This document shows, one piece after another, positions 42,789 to 55,067 of a DNA stretch of 64,000 nt. The translations under genes and the position numbers were made by a program. The stretch comes from Diaporthe sp. PMI_573 (lineage: Eukaryota; Ascomycota; Sordariomycetes; Diaporthales; Diaporthaceae). How positions within the stretch are numbered: position 1 is the first letter of the stretch; the number at the start of each line of letters is the position of its first letter. The DNA lies in the NCBI GenBank assembly GCA_021399435.1, contig JAJTUP010000025.1, positions 124,001-188,000 of the forward strand, in the 5' to 3' direction. The notes beneath the pieces are model-generated. The model was not told the DNA's origin and did no database searches. It was given only the letters and a program-made list of their open reading frames with translations.

Positions 42789-43098
42789 ACAGATCCCAAC
42801 ACATTCGTGTCAGTTTATATCAACATTAGAGTCCATATGTAGGTTTCAGTCTGATTTAGTAGACAAACAGAAGCGAGAGTCTGGTATGCCCGCCGACGCC
42901 CCATCATGACAGGCCCACCAGGGCACAAGGAAAAAGACTCGTACTGTGAACCGAGTCCTTGAGAAGCCCTATTCGAATGCATCAAATGAACTCCTTTTAC
43001 CGATAAACCGGAACCCAAACGCCTCCCACTGCCATAGGTATCGTACATTCAGCAGTCTTCATTTGCAATTTCCTTACTCCCTGCCAAGCCATTGTGTA
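42789..43098. other. Convergent intergenic spacer
   Basis: 310 bp between the P450 stop and the SAT4-type gene stop on the other strand. Nothing recognised; it holds both 3' ends. Confidence 0.5.
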
Positions 43099-44461
43099 TC
43101 AGACCGGGTGGAAAGCTTTCTGATTTGGCATATCAAAGGTCGCCTCATCCTCAGCGTCATCAATCTTTGAGTTCGGTGGTAGCCACGCCTTGTTAAACAC
43201 GACCTCGTCCTTATCGGTACCGCCGAGCGACGCTGTCGAGCTCCGGTCGAGGGCAGATAATTTTGTGAGGTCAAACGTATCCGGATAAAGTTCTGGGTGT
43301 GATCTCTTTCTGCTGAACATGCTTCTCTGGCTGTCGGAGTCCAGCTTGTCCTGTGGACGATGCTGGTATCTCCTGCTGTTTTTGAATTCCTGCAGGCGAT
43401 GAGGTGTAAATATTGGCTTCAGGGCTGGAACGCTGGCGCAGAAAATGGCCGTGTTGATCTCTATCTGAGAGAAAAGATTGACCTGCACGTACATGAGTCA
43501 GTGGGTCTGTTATTGCCTGGAAGATAAAAAGTTTGAGCTTACCGCGATTGCGTCACGGAAGGGATCGGTTGCCAACGTATATGTGTAAATGCTCTGCAGG
43601 CGCACCACTGACATGATGGCAGCAAAGGTACCAGCGCCGAAAATGAGAGCGAGGGCAATCTTCTCCCGGAGAGGCCGGTTGAAGCCGTTCAAGGTCCTGA
43701 TAGGGAGTGCTATGATCCAAAAGTCCGTTATGATGTTCACGCCTGACGTCGCTATCCGGGAGTCAGTACTCATTTACGCGCATGCTGGGTATGGGGCCAT
43801 AGACGGAGACATACAGTAGAAAAACGCAGTAGTGTTGATACAAGACCCTGGCTGTGTACTGGTAAGGTCCCATAGCTTGTTCAGTGGCTGACATTGACCT
43901 AAGGTCACGCAGATGCAGATTGCTGTGAACGCCAGTTGGAAGACGATGGTGCCGTAGCACAAGTAGCGAAAGATCTCGGAAACCGCTGCGAGAATGAGTC
44001 AGTGAGCGCAACTTCTGTCAAGGAACAGCTTCGGCATACCAAATCTGAGGTACGTGCATAGAATAGATATCTTAATGAAGCCAATGATTAGGTAGTAGGT
44101 GACTTCGACTGCCAGGGTCGTTTGCAACATTTCCAACATGTTGTTCGTGGTCAATGTCGATGCCGGGAAACCAACATGGTTTGCCCTCAGGATCAATATT
44201 TCGATCATGTAGCCTATGGTGAAGAAGAGTGCGACAATGATTGTGTACTCATCATACCCAGGCTTTCGTACGATGACGAAGCGTATTAACGACCGTACCG
44301 CAACAATGAATGCTGAATGAAGGATCGAATATTAGCACTCCTCGCTTCGGCACTGCAGGTTGACATCAGACTTTTTGCAGTTATAACTTACTGGAAAGCG
44401 TGGTGAGAACGATAGACAGAACGACGAGGCTGTCCTGCCTCTGCTGATCGGTCTGCGACAT
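43099..44461 (-). CDS. SAT4/PTH11-type seven-helix membrane protein (fungal rhodopsin domain)
   Basis: Five exons on the minus strand, 44461-44392, 44312-44040, 43985-43815, 43751-43543 and 43482-43099, with introns of 54-79 bp, give 368 residues. Hydrophobic helices alternate with the conserved family sequence: RKPGYDEYTIIVAL, YYLIIGFIKISILCTYLRF, FRYLCYGTIVFQLAFTAICICVTLGQCQPLNKLWDL, GVNIITDFWIIALPIRTL, EKIALALIFGAGTFAAIMSVVRL, and QIEINTAIFCASVPALKP. These belong to the fungal integral membrane (rhodopsin-like, PF20684-type) family, related to PTH11-like GPCRs. The C-terminal tail (about 110 residues) is hydrophilic and cytosolic. Ligand and pathway are unknown. It faces the P450 tail to tail. 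Confidence 0.9.
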
Positions 44462-47400
44462 CGTGTCTGGAGTGGCCGTAAAGGCTCATCGAAATGTTTA
44501 TTCCCTCGCGGTTGGATCAGCCCACGATAGCGCAGGCCACGGGTGAGGCAAGCCTTGGCTTTTACAGGGCCGTAAGTGCGAACCAGTCGCGGGAACCGTC
44601 AAGGAGAGCTATAATACACAGATCATACTGGCATTATTGGGACTAGTTCCCGAGTGGAGACGGCCCGTCCTAAATACGCAGGCTTTCATTCTGTGCTATG
44701 ATCGCGTCCAGACGCTCGGGAGGCAATGGCGATTGGAAGAGGTTGGCGCTGGGCTGAAAGATGGAAAATTGGTGGCATGCTCGGCCCAGCACATGGTTGC
44801 ACCCGATATTACACCGGTGCATGCTTCCCGGCTGAGTTCGTGATTGTGTGCTGTGCTTCCCGATAGACTCGGGCTAGTGAGCCTCCTGATACTGATATGG
44901 AACGCTCTGGGGAGCTTGGAGGGAGGGAGCTTCGAGGTTGATTACGACCCGAGGATCCGGTGAAACCCTGGATCTTGACAGGCATCAGATGTACGCACGG
45001 GCTGTTGTCTGTCCCGCAGCCTAAATGTGCCGTTTCTCGTTTGTAAATTCCGGTGCTGCCCATGGCTTATTCCACGAACAGCCTGGCTGGTCAAGCTTTT
45101 TGGGCAGGGATAGCACCTAATCTCAGGGACGATCGATCTCGGCGCCAGCCTGTTTCAGGCATACAACCCGCAGCTGAGCTGCTGAAGGCCCAATGACCTA
45201 TTGGATTCCTTGTTCAAGGATAACATTGTTCAAATTGCCATCACGAGGAGATGGTCACGGTAAGGTAACCCTCGAGCAACCCTGTGTGTGTAACGTCGAG
45301 GTCACATAATTATCAATAACATTCCACCAGTGACGACTTTCCGACAGTCCAAGTGAGAAACGTCAGCTAACTTTCACTTACCACTTCACCTTCAGTGGCT
45401 GGTGCTCCAAGTCCAAAGCATTGTGCTTTCTACACCTTCTCATGACCTCATCCGAACTTTGTCTACGCGCGGAGCACGTTGTAGATTCATCTCAAAGCAA
45501 CAGGCCAAAGCTCTCCCAAACAACAGGACATGATCTGCATTCAGTGTTGCATTGTGCCTCCTGAAATCACGCGTAAACATTTTATGCCTGGGGATTTGGA
45601 GAGGCTCACCTTGCTTTCCAAGGTAGGCTGAAGCACCTGATCCTTCAGGAGTTCACCCTGAGTCCCCAGTCAGGCCCCATTCAGCATATACACGTATTAC
45701 TGAGGAGCATATTGAGCATTGACGGCGAGTCTCAGTGTGAAGGGTTTGCACCGGCTTGTAGAATTGGAATGTTAGCAAAATAACTAGTGGCGGGTACAGC
45801 ATTTCGGGCAAACGGGTGGCTACTCCGCATTACCACCTGGCCGTTGTATACCACTTAACAATCAAACTCTAATCCTCTTCCAAGCCATGCCTTGGCCTAG
45901 GGGAAAGCTTTGTAAGAGCCTTGGGCAACCATCATTTCAGTGCTGCGTAATTACCTACGTCCTGGATCAACACATGTTCCAGCTCTGCGAACGGACAAGG
46001 CATGACACCGTCTACACACCATCGCAAACTGCGGCCCTTCGGCGAGCGACCACGGAAGCTTATAACTTCGTGCGTAAGCGAGCCCACGGAGGATGGAGTT
46101 AAATCCCCTGCCTCCAACTTACCGGTCGTAGGATTCAGATCCGGTGGAGTGGCGAGCCCCCTGCATCATCTAGACTCCCGACGTCGTGTTCGCATTGCGG
46201 AGAATTCGGAAACCTTCGTGGCCGCGGGTAGTGATTTGGATTTGGGTTTTCATATAAAGTCGACGCCAGGAACAAGTTTCGTGCCAAGCTGCCAGACACT
46301 GCGCGGCACAGGCCACGCCATCAAACCCCAGAGGTCGGCAAACTCTGAGCCCGCACGCAATGCTGGGGGGAAACATGCACCGTAGTCCAAGCTCCCTGCA
46401 TGTCGACTGCGGCTGTGCCTCATGAAGATCTAGACAAGATGGAATATAAATATCAAAGTTCGAATGTAGGACTCAAACCCAATCGGCGGCCACAACTGTC
46501 CCCGCGGTCAGGCCTCAGAACTCAGCCAGACTCAGCTCCTGCTGGGCGTTTGGTGAATGATGATGGAGACGACTCTTCTTAGGCACCAAGATTGGCTGGT
46601 GGTCATAGACTTTGGGTAACGAAATCTAATTTCAGTGCATAGGCCACGGGTAGGATTCGGGTCCTGTAGGACTGCACGTTGTGTTCCGCGTTTCACGGGG
46701 ACGGCTCGTTTGGAGTTGGGAGCTGCCGGCCACTCGTATCTTGCGCCGAGATGTGTGGCCCCATGTCTGACCACGCCACGAGAAACCTTATATCAGCAGC
46801 TTTCCCCAAACCTCGATGCTACCGCACGACCCATGAGTTCGCAACGTGGTCGCTGGTTGAAGCGCTTACAGTGCTGTACATCTCCACCCCGGCATCTCTA
46901 TGCACCGTCAGTGCGGACGAGGCATCAGAGGAACAAATGGAGTCCTACGGGACCGCATGATATCCCCAGATACAGGAGCCTGTCAACGAGCTGCCACCCA
47001 GTTCCAGAGTGTTGTACGTCTGATTTCAAAGGGATCCAGCTACCGGGTCGCTTCTTCCATGACATCCTCGGGTGATGGTATTTCCCCGCCGGCGATCTAT
47101 GGGCTCTCCCGCCCGCCCGCCGGTTTCAGCACATGAGCGTTGATCGACGGGGCCACGTGCAGAACATTTCAGTTTTGAATAGCTTCGCAGCTGGCGTTTT
47201 GCTCAAAATGTGCCGAGCCTCACGCTTCGAGGGATCCTCACTCATCATCGACATGCAGATTGGCCAGGACATTGGATCACTCTCGTTCACAGCTTGATCA
47301 AACCGCTACGAGCCGGATGTAACTGTGGTAAGGCATAGCGGAGAATTTATTTCCATCAAGGTTTGTTGGTCAGGAAGATTTCCGTCGTCTGATAAGAGGC

Positions 47401-50079
47401 CTCGTCGTTAAGTCAGCCTGCGGCGGAATAATGATGTGGAAGAGAGTGACAAAGCCCCCTGCATCGGATGGTCCGGCATAGCACGCGCTCGAGAGTCCTC
47501 ATCATGCACAAGCTGTGGTCATAGTCGACAACAGATATTTGGAAGGGCGCATCTTCTGACACTTGCCATCTGGAAGGCAGAAGCCGTAGAATAATTTATG
47601 CAATAGCCTAAGTCCACCACTCATTAGGTCCGTGGTGTACATCACTGGCAATGCATCCCGCAAGCTGCTATCCATTTCGGTTCATATCGCAAAGTTACAT
47701 ATCGAGATGATTAACACGCAGAGTTGTGGTCACTACGCGAGCGTAACTACAGGTCATCGTGGCCTGTGATAGCCTGAGCGATTGTTCCATTTGATACGCC
47801 ACAGGCATACGAACATCAATGCACCGTTGCTCCGTGTGCTACATCGACGCCACACGGATGCGCCCCAAGGTTGCCAAATGATACAGCTAGCGAGCCACTA
47901 CCCTTCCTGGGAACATCACGCAGGTGCCGTGGATGTCCCACCGCGGCAGTCCTTGCGATCGGAAAGTGGGGATGACATATGGTAATTCATGAGTGTCGCA
48001 TCGTAATCGTTCATTTCTTTCCGGTTTCCATCGGCGTAACAATAAGTTGAATGACGTTGAGAGTAGCGGCATAATTTTGGCTGCCTTCAAACTCCTGCTT
48101 TCGAAGCCTTGTTTCTTGGAGGGCGATATACTGCCGAAGGTCGTCCAAATTAGACCAAGATGGAAATGATTTGGTTTGCGCTCTCTATACCACGGAAACT
48201 GTCCATCTGCACCCGAATGGTGCGGTAGCAAGGTCGATGAAGCGTCCAAAGAATTATTATTTTGTACATCCTCCCGTTCTCGAAGTTTAAAGCTCTTGGG
48301 CTCGTCTTGCTAGGGTTTGTAGACTCAAAACTTGGCTGAGCAAAGTCTTCTGGCATATCATTGAAGATGTCACGTAGTTGCCATCCCCCTGGTTTATCCT
48401 GATCGTCAGACTCAGTCTGACTTGCGCTCAAAGTACCGGGGCTATGGAAGTTACAGGTGCCGATAGTGGCATGTGTGGTCAATCCGGGATTACATTATGC
48501 CGTGGCCCAGCTCTATGTCACCAACATCGCCAGGTTGTTTGTTCCAAGTTGGTATGATTTGCCTCGCAGGTCAGGCTCCCCCGCAAAACAAGTGCTGACC
48601 GGCTACTTCGTTCCTCTGTTGGCAATATCACAAATTCCTCCAGGGACGACTCAGTCTATGATCGATAGGGCACTCCCTGTCCAGTCCGACCACAGGTCCT
48701 CACGGCCAACTTGCATCATTCTCAAAGTGTGGATTTCGTGGCCCCCAACGACGCTTTGATTTCCTGTGGGTGTCCAGATGGATCTCTATGAGTTCCACCT
48801 CGTAATGTCTTAGATCGACGGAAGTCATCTAAAGTAGACCGTAGATCCACCGAGCAAAGCCACAATTGTTGAAATTGCACTAACCGTAGCACTGAGCCGC
48901 ACCAGGGGGCCGCACCAGGGAGCAAGGTATGAGCACAAAAGCATCACAGTAAGAACTGTGGGATTGGTAACAACTACGTATCAAGTCGTTTGGCTCTGAT
49001 GCCTATCATGAGACACGGGGCCGATGTCCGTGAGTCTGTGACAAAACACGACGACAGCCGTCAATACGTGAAGCTAGCAATCGCAATACTCTACGTAGTT
49101 CACTGTCCACCGAACTAAAACAAATGAAACACAAATGTAACGACAACCAGATCTACTGACCGTATTGCAATTCTTATTGTTTGTCTCGATCGACGCTAGC
49201 AACAATATTCATGTGTACCGATTATCTGATTGCGCCAGTCGGCCAGGTTTCGGATCCCCATGAAGGGAGGCAGATTTCCAATTGTAGGTCACATAAGCAC
49301 TCTGAGATTGACGGCGAGAAACTCCTACAGATAATCGGGTCTCGGTGATAAGTCGATCCAACGACCTCTCCGTCATCGACGTTGCTATTGTGAGATCTCC
49401 CAAATGGGCTGATAGTTCGTTCCAGCCCGTTGGTTGAGAAAGATCACAGGCCCACGCTGGCACTGCGCAATGAACGCAATTTTTATGAAACAGCAGCATG
49501 AGTCCCATTGCGTCGCCAATCATGTTCTTCGGGTGATGCCGCAAAGTTCATCGCGACACAACAGTGGATTTTCCATTGGGCCGTAGACAAAGGAATGGAC
49601 TACAGAGGCTGTTGTTTGCGGTTCGCGGGCCTGAATGCGGGATTTGTGAAAAGGCTGTTGTCAGTCAGACAGGAGTAGGGCCAGTATTTGAACAATGGAT
49701 TTAGTGGCACAACCACGCAGAGCAACTTCTCAAGACGTGGAATATACGACTGATGGAGATATCACAGTGAAAGAGGCCGCTTGCAAGGAGAGGGATACCA
49801 GTAAATGTGATTGGAAATGGCAGCATTTGGTGAGAATAAGAGTGGTAGAAAATTATAAACACGTGCCAGCTAAATATGGCTGATCGCCTTGGAGCATCGC
49901 CAAAATACCTCCAAAGTAGAGGCCAGGCTACGACGGTGTTTGAGTAAAAATATATATACACGATTGGATGGCAACGAGTTGACAAGCGCAGGCAAGCCTG
50001 CCTGCCGTTCTTAATGCTCCCACGTTCCTTATAGAACCGTCGACATACCAACCAGGAGAAACAGCCCAAAGCCAAAACC
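44462..50079. other. 5.6-kb gene-poor region
   Basis: No gene could be supported in this longest gap of the window. Minus-strand frames at 48150-48482 (contains PGTLSASQTESDDQDKPGGWQLRDIF) and 49209-49544 (contains NELSAHLGDLTIATSMTERSLDRL) look more protein-like than chance and may be exons or relics of one gene, but no start, splice chain or family could be established. Between 46128 and 46673 the word GTAGGAYT occurs four times. No LTR, transposase or RNA gene was recognised. Confidence 0.4.
49209..49544 (-). other. Possible coding fragment, unassigned
   Basis: An open frame of 111 codons with protein-like composition (GLMLLFHKNCVHC, WNELSAHLGDLTIATSMTER). A possible donor GTAGGAG follows RLITETRLS. 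No family recognised, no ATG at its 5' end; it could be a single exon or a gene relic. Confidence 0.18.
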
Positions 50080-51168
50080 TCAAACGGTGACCTTGCCCTT
50101 GATGAAGTCCGCAGCAGTAGTGGTATCAGACCCATAGCCAAGGTGACCACTAGCACTAGCACTCTTGGTGCCCCCAGAAGAAGGCGAAGTGCCAGCCCCA
50201 GTAGCGCAGACGGTATCAGCCGACGCGCAGAAGGACTTGAACGCCCCGTCCGGCACGCCCTTGACAGCCTGCCCGACAAAGGGGTCACCGAAGGTGACGG
50301 CGGCCTTGACCTTGGCCGTCTGCGTGGCGTCCAGGTTGTTCATGGTGTTGTGCACGAGCATCGCGCCCTGCGAGTACCCCGAGAGCACGATCTGCGTGTC
50401 AGGGCAGCTGGACAGCGCGTCCGTGACCGCCTTCACCATGGCCTGTGTCCCCGCGCCGCCCTTGCCGCCTATCTCGGTCGCGATCCCGCCCGCCGAGGCG
50501 GCGTACGCGACGCCCGTCACCACCGCGTTGTTGTTCAGCGCCTTTCCGAGCGCGGTGTTCAGGCCTGGCCCGACTACCATGCCCAGGGTACTTGGCTCGG
50601 TCGTGCCGCGCGCAAAGATGACCGTCACGGCCTTGCAGTCGGCGGCGGCGGCGGCGGCGTTGTTGGCCGAGGAGGATGTGTCGGCTGCGGTGTTGCTCGC
50701 GCCGGAGGATGAGGACCCTGACTCGGAGCCGGTGCTGTCATCTCCTAGGCCCGGAATGCCTGTTGGGAGGGTAGGAGTCCCTGAGCCTCCTCCGAGGAGC
50801 CCGCCCAAGAGTCCGGACGGGATGGGCAGTGAGCCTGAGCCCGTTTCATCGCCGCCGAGGCCCGGGATGCCGCTCGGGAGAGACGGGATTCCGCCGGCGC
50901 CGGCGCCGTCGCCGCCCAAGCCTGGGATTCCGCTTGGGAGGGATGGGATACCACTACCGGTACCATCACCACCCAGGCCTGGAATTGATGGGATGCCACT
51001 GCCGCCGTCACCACCTAAGCCTGGGAGACCGCTTGGGAGGCCTGGGAAGCCGCCAGTGGTGGTGCCGCTTCCGAGGCCTGGGATGCTTTGGCGGGTGGTC
51101 TTGGAGGACAGAGGCAGCCCAGCCGCCGTGGAGCAGAAGTATGCGACGAGAAGAGCTTGGTAATGCAT
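50080..51168 (-). CDS. Secreted cutinase-family esterase (CE5) with N-terminal Gly/Pro repeat region
   Basis: Intronless, 362 residues from the ATG at 51168; this start puts a signal peptide (MHYQALLVAYFCSTAAG) first, whereas earlier in-frame codons do not. Residues about 29-145 are a repetitive low-complexity region built on IPGLGGDGxGSGIPSLPSG-like units, followed by a Ser/Ala-rich spacer to about 177. The catalytic domain (178-362) has VIFARGTTEPSTLG, the nucleophile elbow GYSQG (Ser266), Asp318 in CASADTVC, and His342 in GHLGYG, so the triad is complete. Cutinases hydrolyse cutin esters outside the cell; some CE5 members are acetylxylan esterases. The repeat is longer than the usual short pro-region of cutinases and may act as a wall- or surface-attached spacer (inference). 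Confidence 0.92.
   Translation of the reverse strand: MHYQALLVAYFCSTAAGLPLSSKTTRQSIPGLGSGTTTGGFPGLPSGLPGLGGDGGSGIPSIPGLGGDGTGSGIPSLPSGIPGLGGDGAGAGGIPSLPSGIPGLGGDETGSGSLPIPSGLLGGLLGGGSGTPTLPTGIPGLGDDSTGSESGSSSSGASNTAADTSSSANNAAAAAADCKAVTVIFARGTTEPSTLGMVVGPGLNTALGKALNNNAVVTGVAYAASAGGIATEIGGKGGAGTQAMVKAVTDALSSCPDTQIVLSGYSQGAMLVHNTMNNLDATQTAKVKAAVTFGDPFVGQAVKGVPDGAFKSFCASADTVCATGAGTSPSSGGTKSASASGHLGYGSDTTTAADFIKGKVTV
50750..51090. repeat. In-frame minisatellite coding the Gly/Pro repeats of the cutinase
   Basis: Imperfect tandem copies of GC-rich units, all in the coding frame. The encoded phrase IPGLGGD/IPSLPSG recurs about five times with small changes (GSG, GAGAGG, ETGSGS). Such arrays commonly vary in copy number between strains. 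Confidence 0.8.
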
Positions 51169-53139
51169 TTTTGATTCTGGAAATATGACTTTTGATAGTC
51201 GAAAAGATGTCCCTGAGAAAACCGAAGCGAGGTGGATAAGAGTGAATGACGGCCTCAAGCCTGCAAGTAATCCGATTCTGAAAAGAATTTGTGAAGTGAA
51301 GACCGCTTTTGGTTGAAGCGAGTGTAGGGAGCGTTGGTTTCCTGATGATGGACTGCCTGCTCAAATAGAACCATGATGATTCACAAGCGAACATCATGAA
51401 CACTTATAGATAAACGGCATCGAAACAAGTGACCGTGGTAAGCGATGCCTTCCTTCCTCTTCCGGAAGTCAACCCGAGTCCTGCAAGAAAATGATTCATC
51501 GCATGAGTCTGCAATATGTCTGTGGCGTTAGCACGAGCACATCCACGGCCGGAATGTCTTGAAGGTCGAGAATCCAGACCAGGTCTGGAGCAGCCCACTC
51601 GCCCAATGTCCACACCTCGATCCTCCCACCAAGCCACTAGGAAAAGGAGAGGATCACAACACCCCAGGAGCAGCCCACTAATATTGACGTCGGCATATTC
51701 CTGTGCAGGGGAGATGCCGTGGCTGAGCTAGTGTGGAGGAGCAAACGCCGTGAGGGCCCACGAACTCCATCCATGAGCTTGTCGGCCTAAACATGACTAT
51801 ACCACCACCACCCCGGTTATTCCTCCCCTCCCTGCCTGCCCGCCAAGTGGCCGTTTTGGGCAGGGCGAGAATCACGCTCGGACGCACAGCTGTCTATCCG
51901 TCAAATTTCTCTCCGATGCCAAACAGCTGATCGGCCTGGCCGTTGAAGGCTTATCCGCCCTGATTGGGCTCGCCGTTTGCCAGAAACACGAGCATTCTTG
52001 AGTCATGGAATCTGCAAGCTGAAGGAGTGGCGGAATAACACATGTGCCGTGGTATATAGATAGAATAGGGTTGCAGTCTGCCGTCCGATCTTGCGGTTCA
52101 TCTGTACCGCAATGCACCACCACGAGGCTGAGGACTTAAGGTTCCTTTTCCACCACGGAAGTGTGGGTCGAACTCACAAACCACCTGTTTGTTTCCCTGT
52201 AATTGGAGGGAGCTTAAGCATGATGTGTTTATGCTTCTTTTTCCTTCTTCGGCGATGAAGAAGGAGGTTGTAGTAGTGAAACCCCTGGGGCGCCGGGGGC
52301 ATCCGGTACGACTTGCCAAGGCTCGTTTGTTTTAGTCAACCCCCGGGATCACACCAACCAGGACCAAAAACGTTCTGGCCGTGCCCGCGGGCCGCAATCA
52401 ATCTGAGATCCAGGAACGAACCTCTCAGCTTCTCCCACGGCAATGGTCAGCCATCATCGCTGCATGAAATTGTCCGGCGATCAGGCCAGCCTGTCCCCAC
52501 TGGGAGTATCCATTGTGGCGGGCCGAGGGTTGAGACCTCCTAGGCTGCATGCGGAGCCAATCGCATTACAGCAAAACGCGGGTGGAGTGGATCACGATAA
52601 TCCGCGGCTGCGAGTCGCCCACGATGTTTATTGTGGGGGATGCAGCCAATTTTTCTGACGACCGAGTAAGAACACTTCAGCAGATTATGACACCATCACG
52701 TATTGCCAGGCTCAGCATCGGTCAAGGTGTGAGGACTGGGAACTCATCGGACAGCCTAGATCAGACGATGGTCCCAGTGGCCATCCACATTTGAGATGAT
52801 GGCAGCCTCGTTCGGGGATGTCCTTGGTGCTGGCTTCTGAGCAGTGCGCACATGTGATTGAAACGGACAATCGAAGGATCCCGAGCCTAGATGAACTGCA
52901 AACGAGCTGTCATATCTCATTTACCGACAATCGTACCTCATCCAATGTGTCCATGACTCGTCTCTACCTTGAGAGAGAAGAGAGGAAGGGAATCGCCTCG
53001 TTCAACTGGCCAACGCGAGCAGCCACAATCCAAGAGGCCTCGGTCGTCGACGACTGATTACTGAAACCCTGCTCGATATCTATACAAACGACGTCAGTAT
53101 CACGCGATACCGAGCCACGGAAGACCAGCCTCGACGCCC
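51169..53139. other. Intergenic region, no gene recognised
   Basis: About 2 kb holding the cutinase promoter and the 3' flank of the DUF2461 gene. Several 70-85-codon frames overlap on both strands without recognisable motifs. Confidence 0.45.
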
Positions 53140-54704
53140 TCATTCTTCATCTGCGCCGCCATCTTCGCCCTCATCATTCTCATCCTCGTCCTCGTCCTCC
53201 GAGCTCGAGTCGCTGTCCAGGTTCGGATCCGGCATGACCACGTCGTTCAAGAAGCCGACCTAAACCTGGTAAGCCACGGGGGTTTCACATTGATCTAGAG
53301 CACGTTCCACTCACATATCCAACCATGGCCCTCATAATATCCGCGATCTTGTCCTGGCTGTCGTCCGCTGTGAAGACACTGTCAGGGATCTTCTTCCCAA
53401 CCGTGAAGTTGCGCAGCTTGAGCAGCTCGATGTCTCGGTGATCGGCGTCAAATCCCTGTGAAAACGGGACGAATTAGTAGCTATTTGCCCCAACATTTTC
53501 CCTGACCGGCACTCCCCGGGAGGTGGCACGGTGGGCCTGGACTCTGTCCAAGGCCAGACCGGATCCTACCGCCAGCAGACCCTGGCGAGTTCCCGAACAC
53601 CGAATGTAGAGCAAGTTGAACCTCGGTATCAGAAGTAAGGACCCAAAAGGGGAAAGAAAAAAGCGAAGAGTAATGCTGGCTCACCTTCGGCTTCGTCTTC
53701 AAGGCATTCTCCACATTAGATTTACAAAACGCCTTGATACAGCTCTTCTCATCGCCCCTCTTGGCCCCAGGCAGGAACGCGGCCCGGAACGCATCCTCGA
53801 GCAGCACCCTCCTCCACCGGCGGGGCCTCTCGTCGATGGACGCGCGCAGCTTCGCGACGTGCGAGGCGTCCGGGTGCCAGAGGCCGCCGCCGATGAAGCA
53901 CGACCCGGGCTCGCAGTGGACGTAGTAGCAGGCGTAGGGGCCCTTCCTCCCCGTGCGCGAGAAGGCGACGCTGAAATGCGCCTTGTAGGGGGTCGGGTCC
54001 TTGCTGAACCGGATGTCGCGGTAGATGCGGAAGACAACGTCCTTGAGTGGCAGCTCTGGGATCGTGGGGTCTGCGGTGATTATCTTCTGCATCAGGGTTT
54101 CGACGTAGCTGTTCCAGTCTTGGAGGGAGCGGCGGTACTCGGGATCGTTGGCTGGAGGGGGGAACGCGGTCAGCCAGGGCCCACATATAGATCTTTCACA
54201 GGTACAGGTATGATGATGTAGCTTACACTTGAGCCATGACCTCTTGTTGTTCGCCTTGAGGTCCTTGAGGAAGAGCAGGGTGTTTGGATGCAGCTTGTCA
54301 TCCTCATAGTCGACATCGCCCGCGGGCCGCATCTTGTTCAGCGGCGTGATTGTGACACGCGGCTCCTCGTCTTCGTCAAGCTCGTCATCGTCCTCCTCGT
54401 CCTCCTCTGCCTCCTCTTGGAACTCATCGGCGTCGTCCTCGCTCTCTACCTTGGCCTTCTTACTGGCGGATGTCGGACGAGACGCGGGTTTCTTGCCTGG
54501 CCTCCCTCTCTTCCTGCCGGTGCCATTGCCATTTGTCGCCTTGACATTCTCTTTTGATGAGTCTCCATTCTTGTCGTCGAAGTCATCAGAGTCGGATTCG
54601 AAGTATTGGCTCTTCTTGGCGGACGAGCTGATGCGCGTTGATCGACGGCCGACGGATGCTACGGGTGTCTCGGGAGTCGCGGCCTTTCGCTTGCGTGGGG
54701 GCAT
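53140..54704 (-). CDS. DUF2461-family protein with long acidic/basic N-terminus
   Basis: On the minus strand, exons 54704-54227, 54151-53685, 53455-53315 and 53259-53140 (introns 75, 229 and 55 bp) give 401 residues. Residues 1-130 are basic then acidic, with nuclear-localisation-like stretches (PPRKRKAA, GRKRGRPGKKPA) and an E/D run. The DUF2461 (TIGR02453) domain follows: LLFLKDLKANNKRSWLKSNDPEYRRSLQDWNSYVETL, VFRIYRDIRFSKDPTPYKAHFSVAFSRTGRKGPYACYYV, GGGLWHPDASHVAKLR, and KGFDADHRDIELLKLRNFTVGKKI. The tail is acidic (DSDSSSEDEDEDEN). The biochemical role of the family is not known; the charged flanks suggest a nuclear location. The first intron is 75 bp with no in-frame stop, so a retained form would add 25 residues inside the domain. 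Confidence 0.9.
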
Positions 54705-55067
54705 TTTTACGGCGTGTGTACTCGATCAGCAAGATACCAATGATATAATAAGAATGCAAGTCAGCTGTAGAATGATGCTATACAATGTCGAAGAGAGCGC
54801 AGGGCAGAGGAGGATTTGGCTCGAGTGCAGACGTCACTGCTCATTTCAGCCGGAGAATTGACGCGACCGAGGCGCGTTTCATCCCGGTCCCCCAACTCTC
54901 CGATCTCCCCGCCCCAGCGCGAAAGCACGTGTGATCCACTTCTTCCATACCCATTTCACTATCAACTTTCCTTCTCAACATGCCACCAAGGTATCTTTTC
55001 ACTCTGCACTTGGGGATCATTTGCGGATTGTTACGTTCGTAGCTATACAGTTCTATTATGGAATTAT
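54705..55067. other. Intergenic spacer
   Basis: 363 bp between the DUF2461 start and the GH92 stop (both minus strand). It holds the DUF2461 promoter; no gene seen. Confidence 0.5.

Noticed and set aside
46120..46680. tRNA genes suggested by GAATCCTAC-like T-arm sequences on the minus strand
   Set aside because: No acceptor, D or anticodon stems could be paired around them.
50165..51163. 332-codon plus-strand ORF opposite the cutinase
   Set aside because: It mirrors the cutinase repeat and is Pro/Arg-rich; the minus strand has signal peptide and full catalytic triad.
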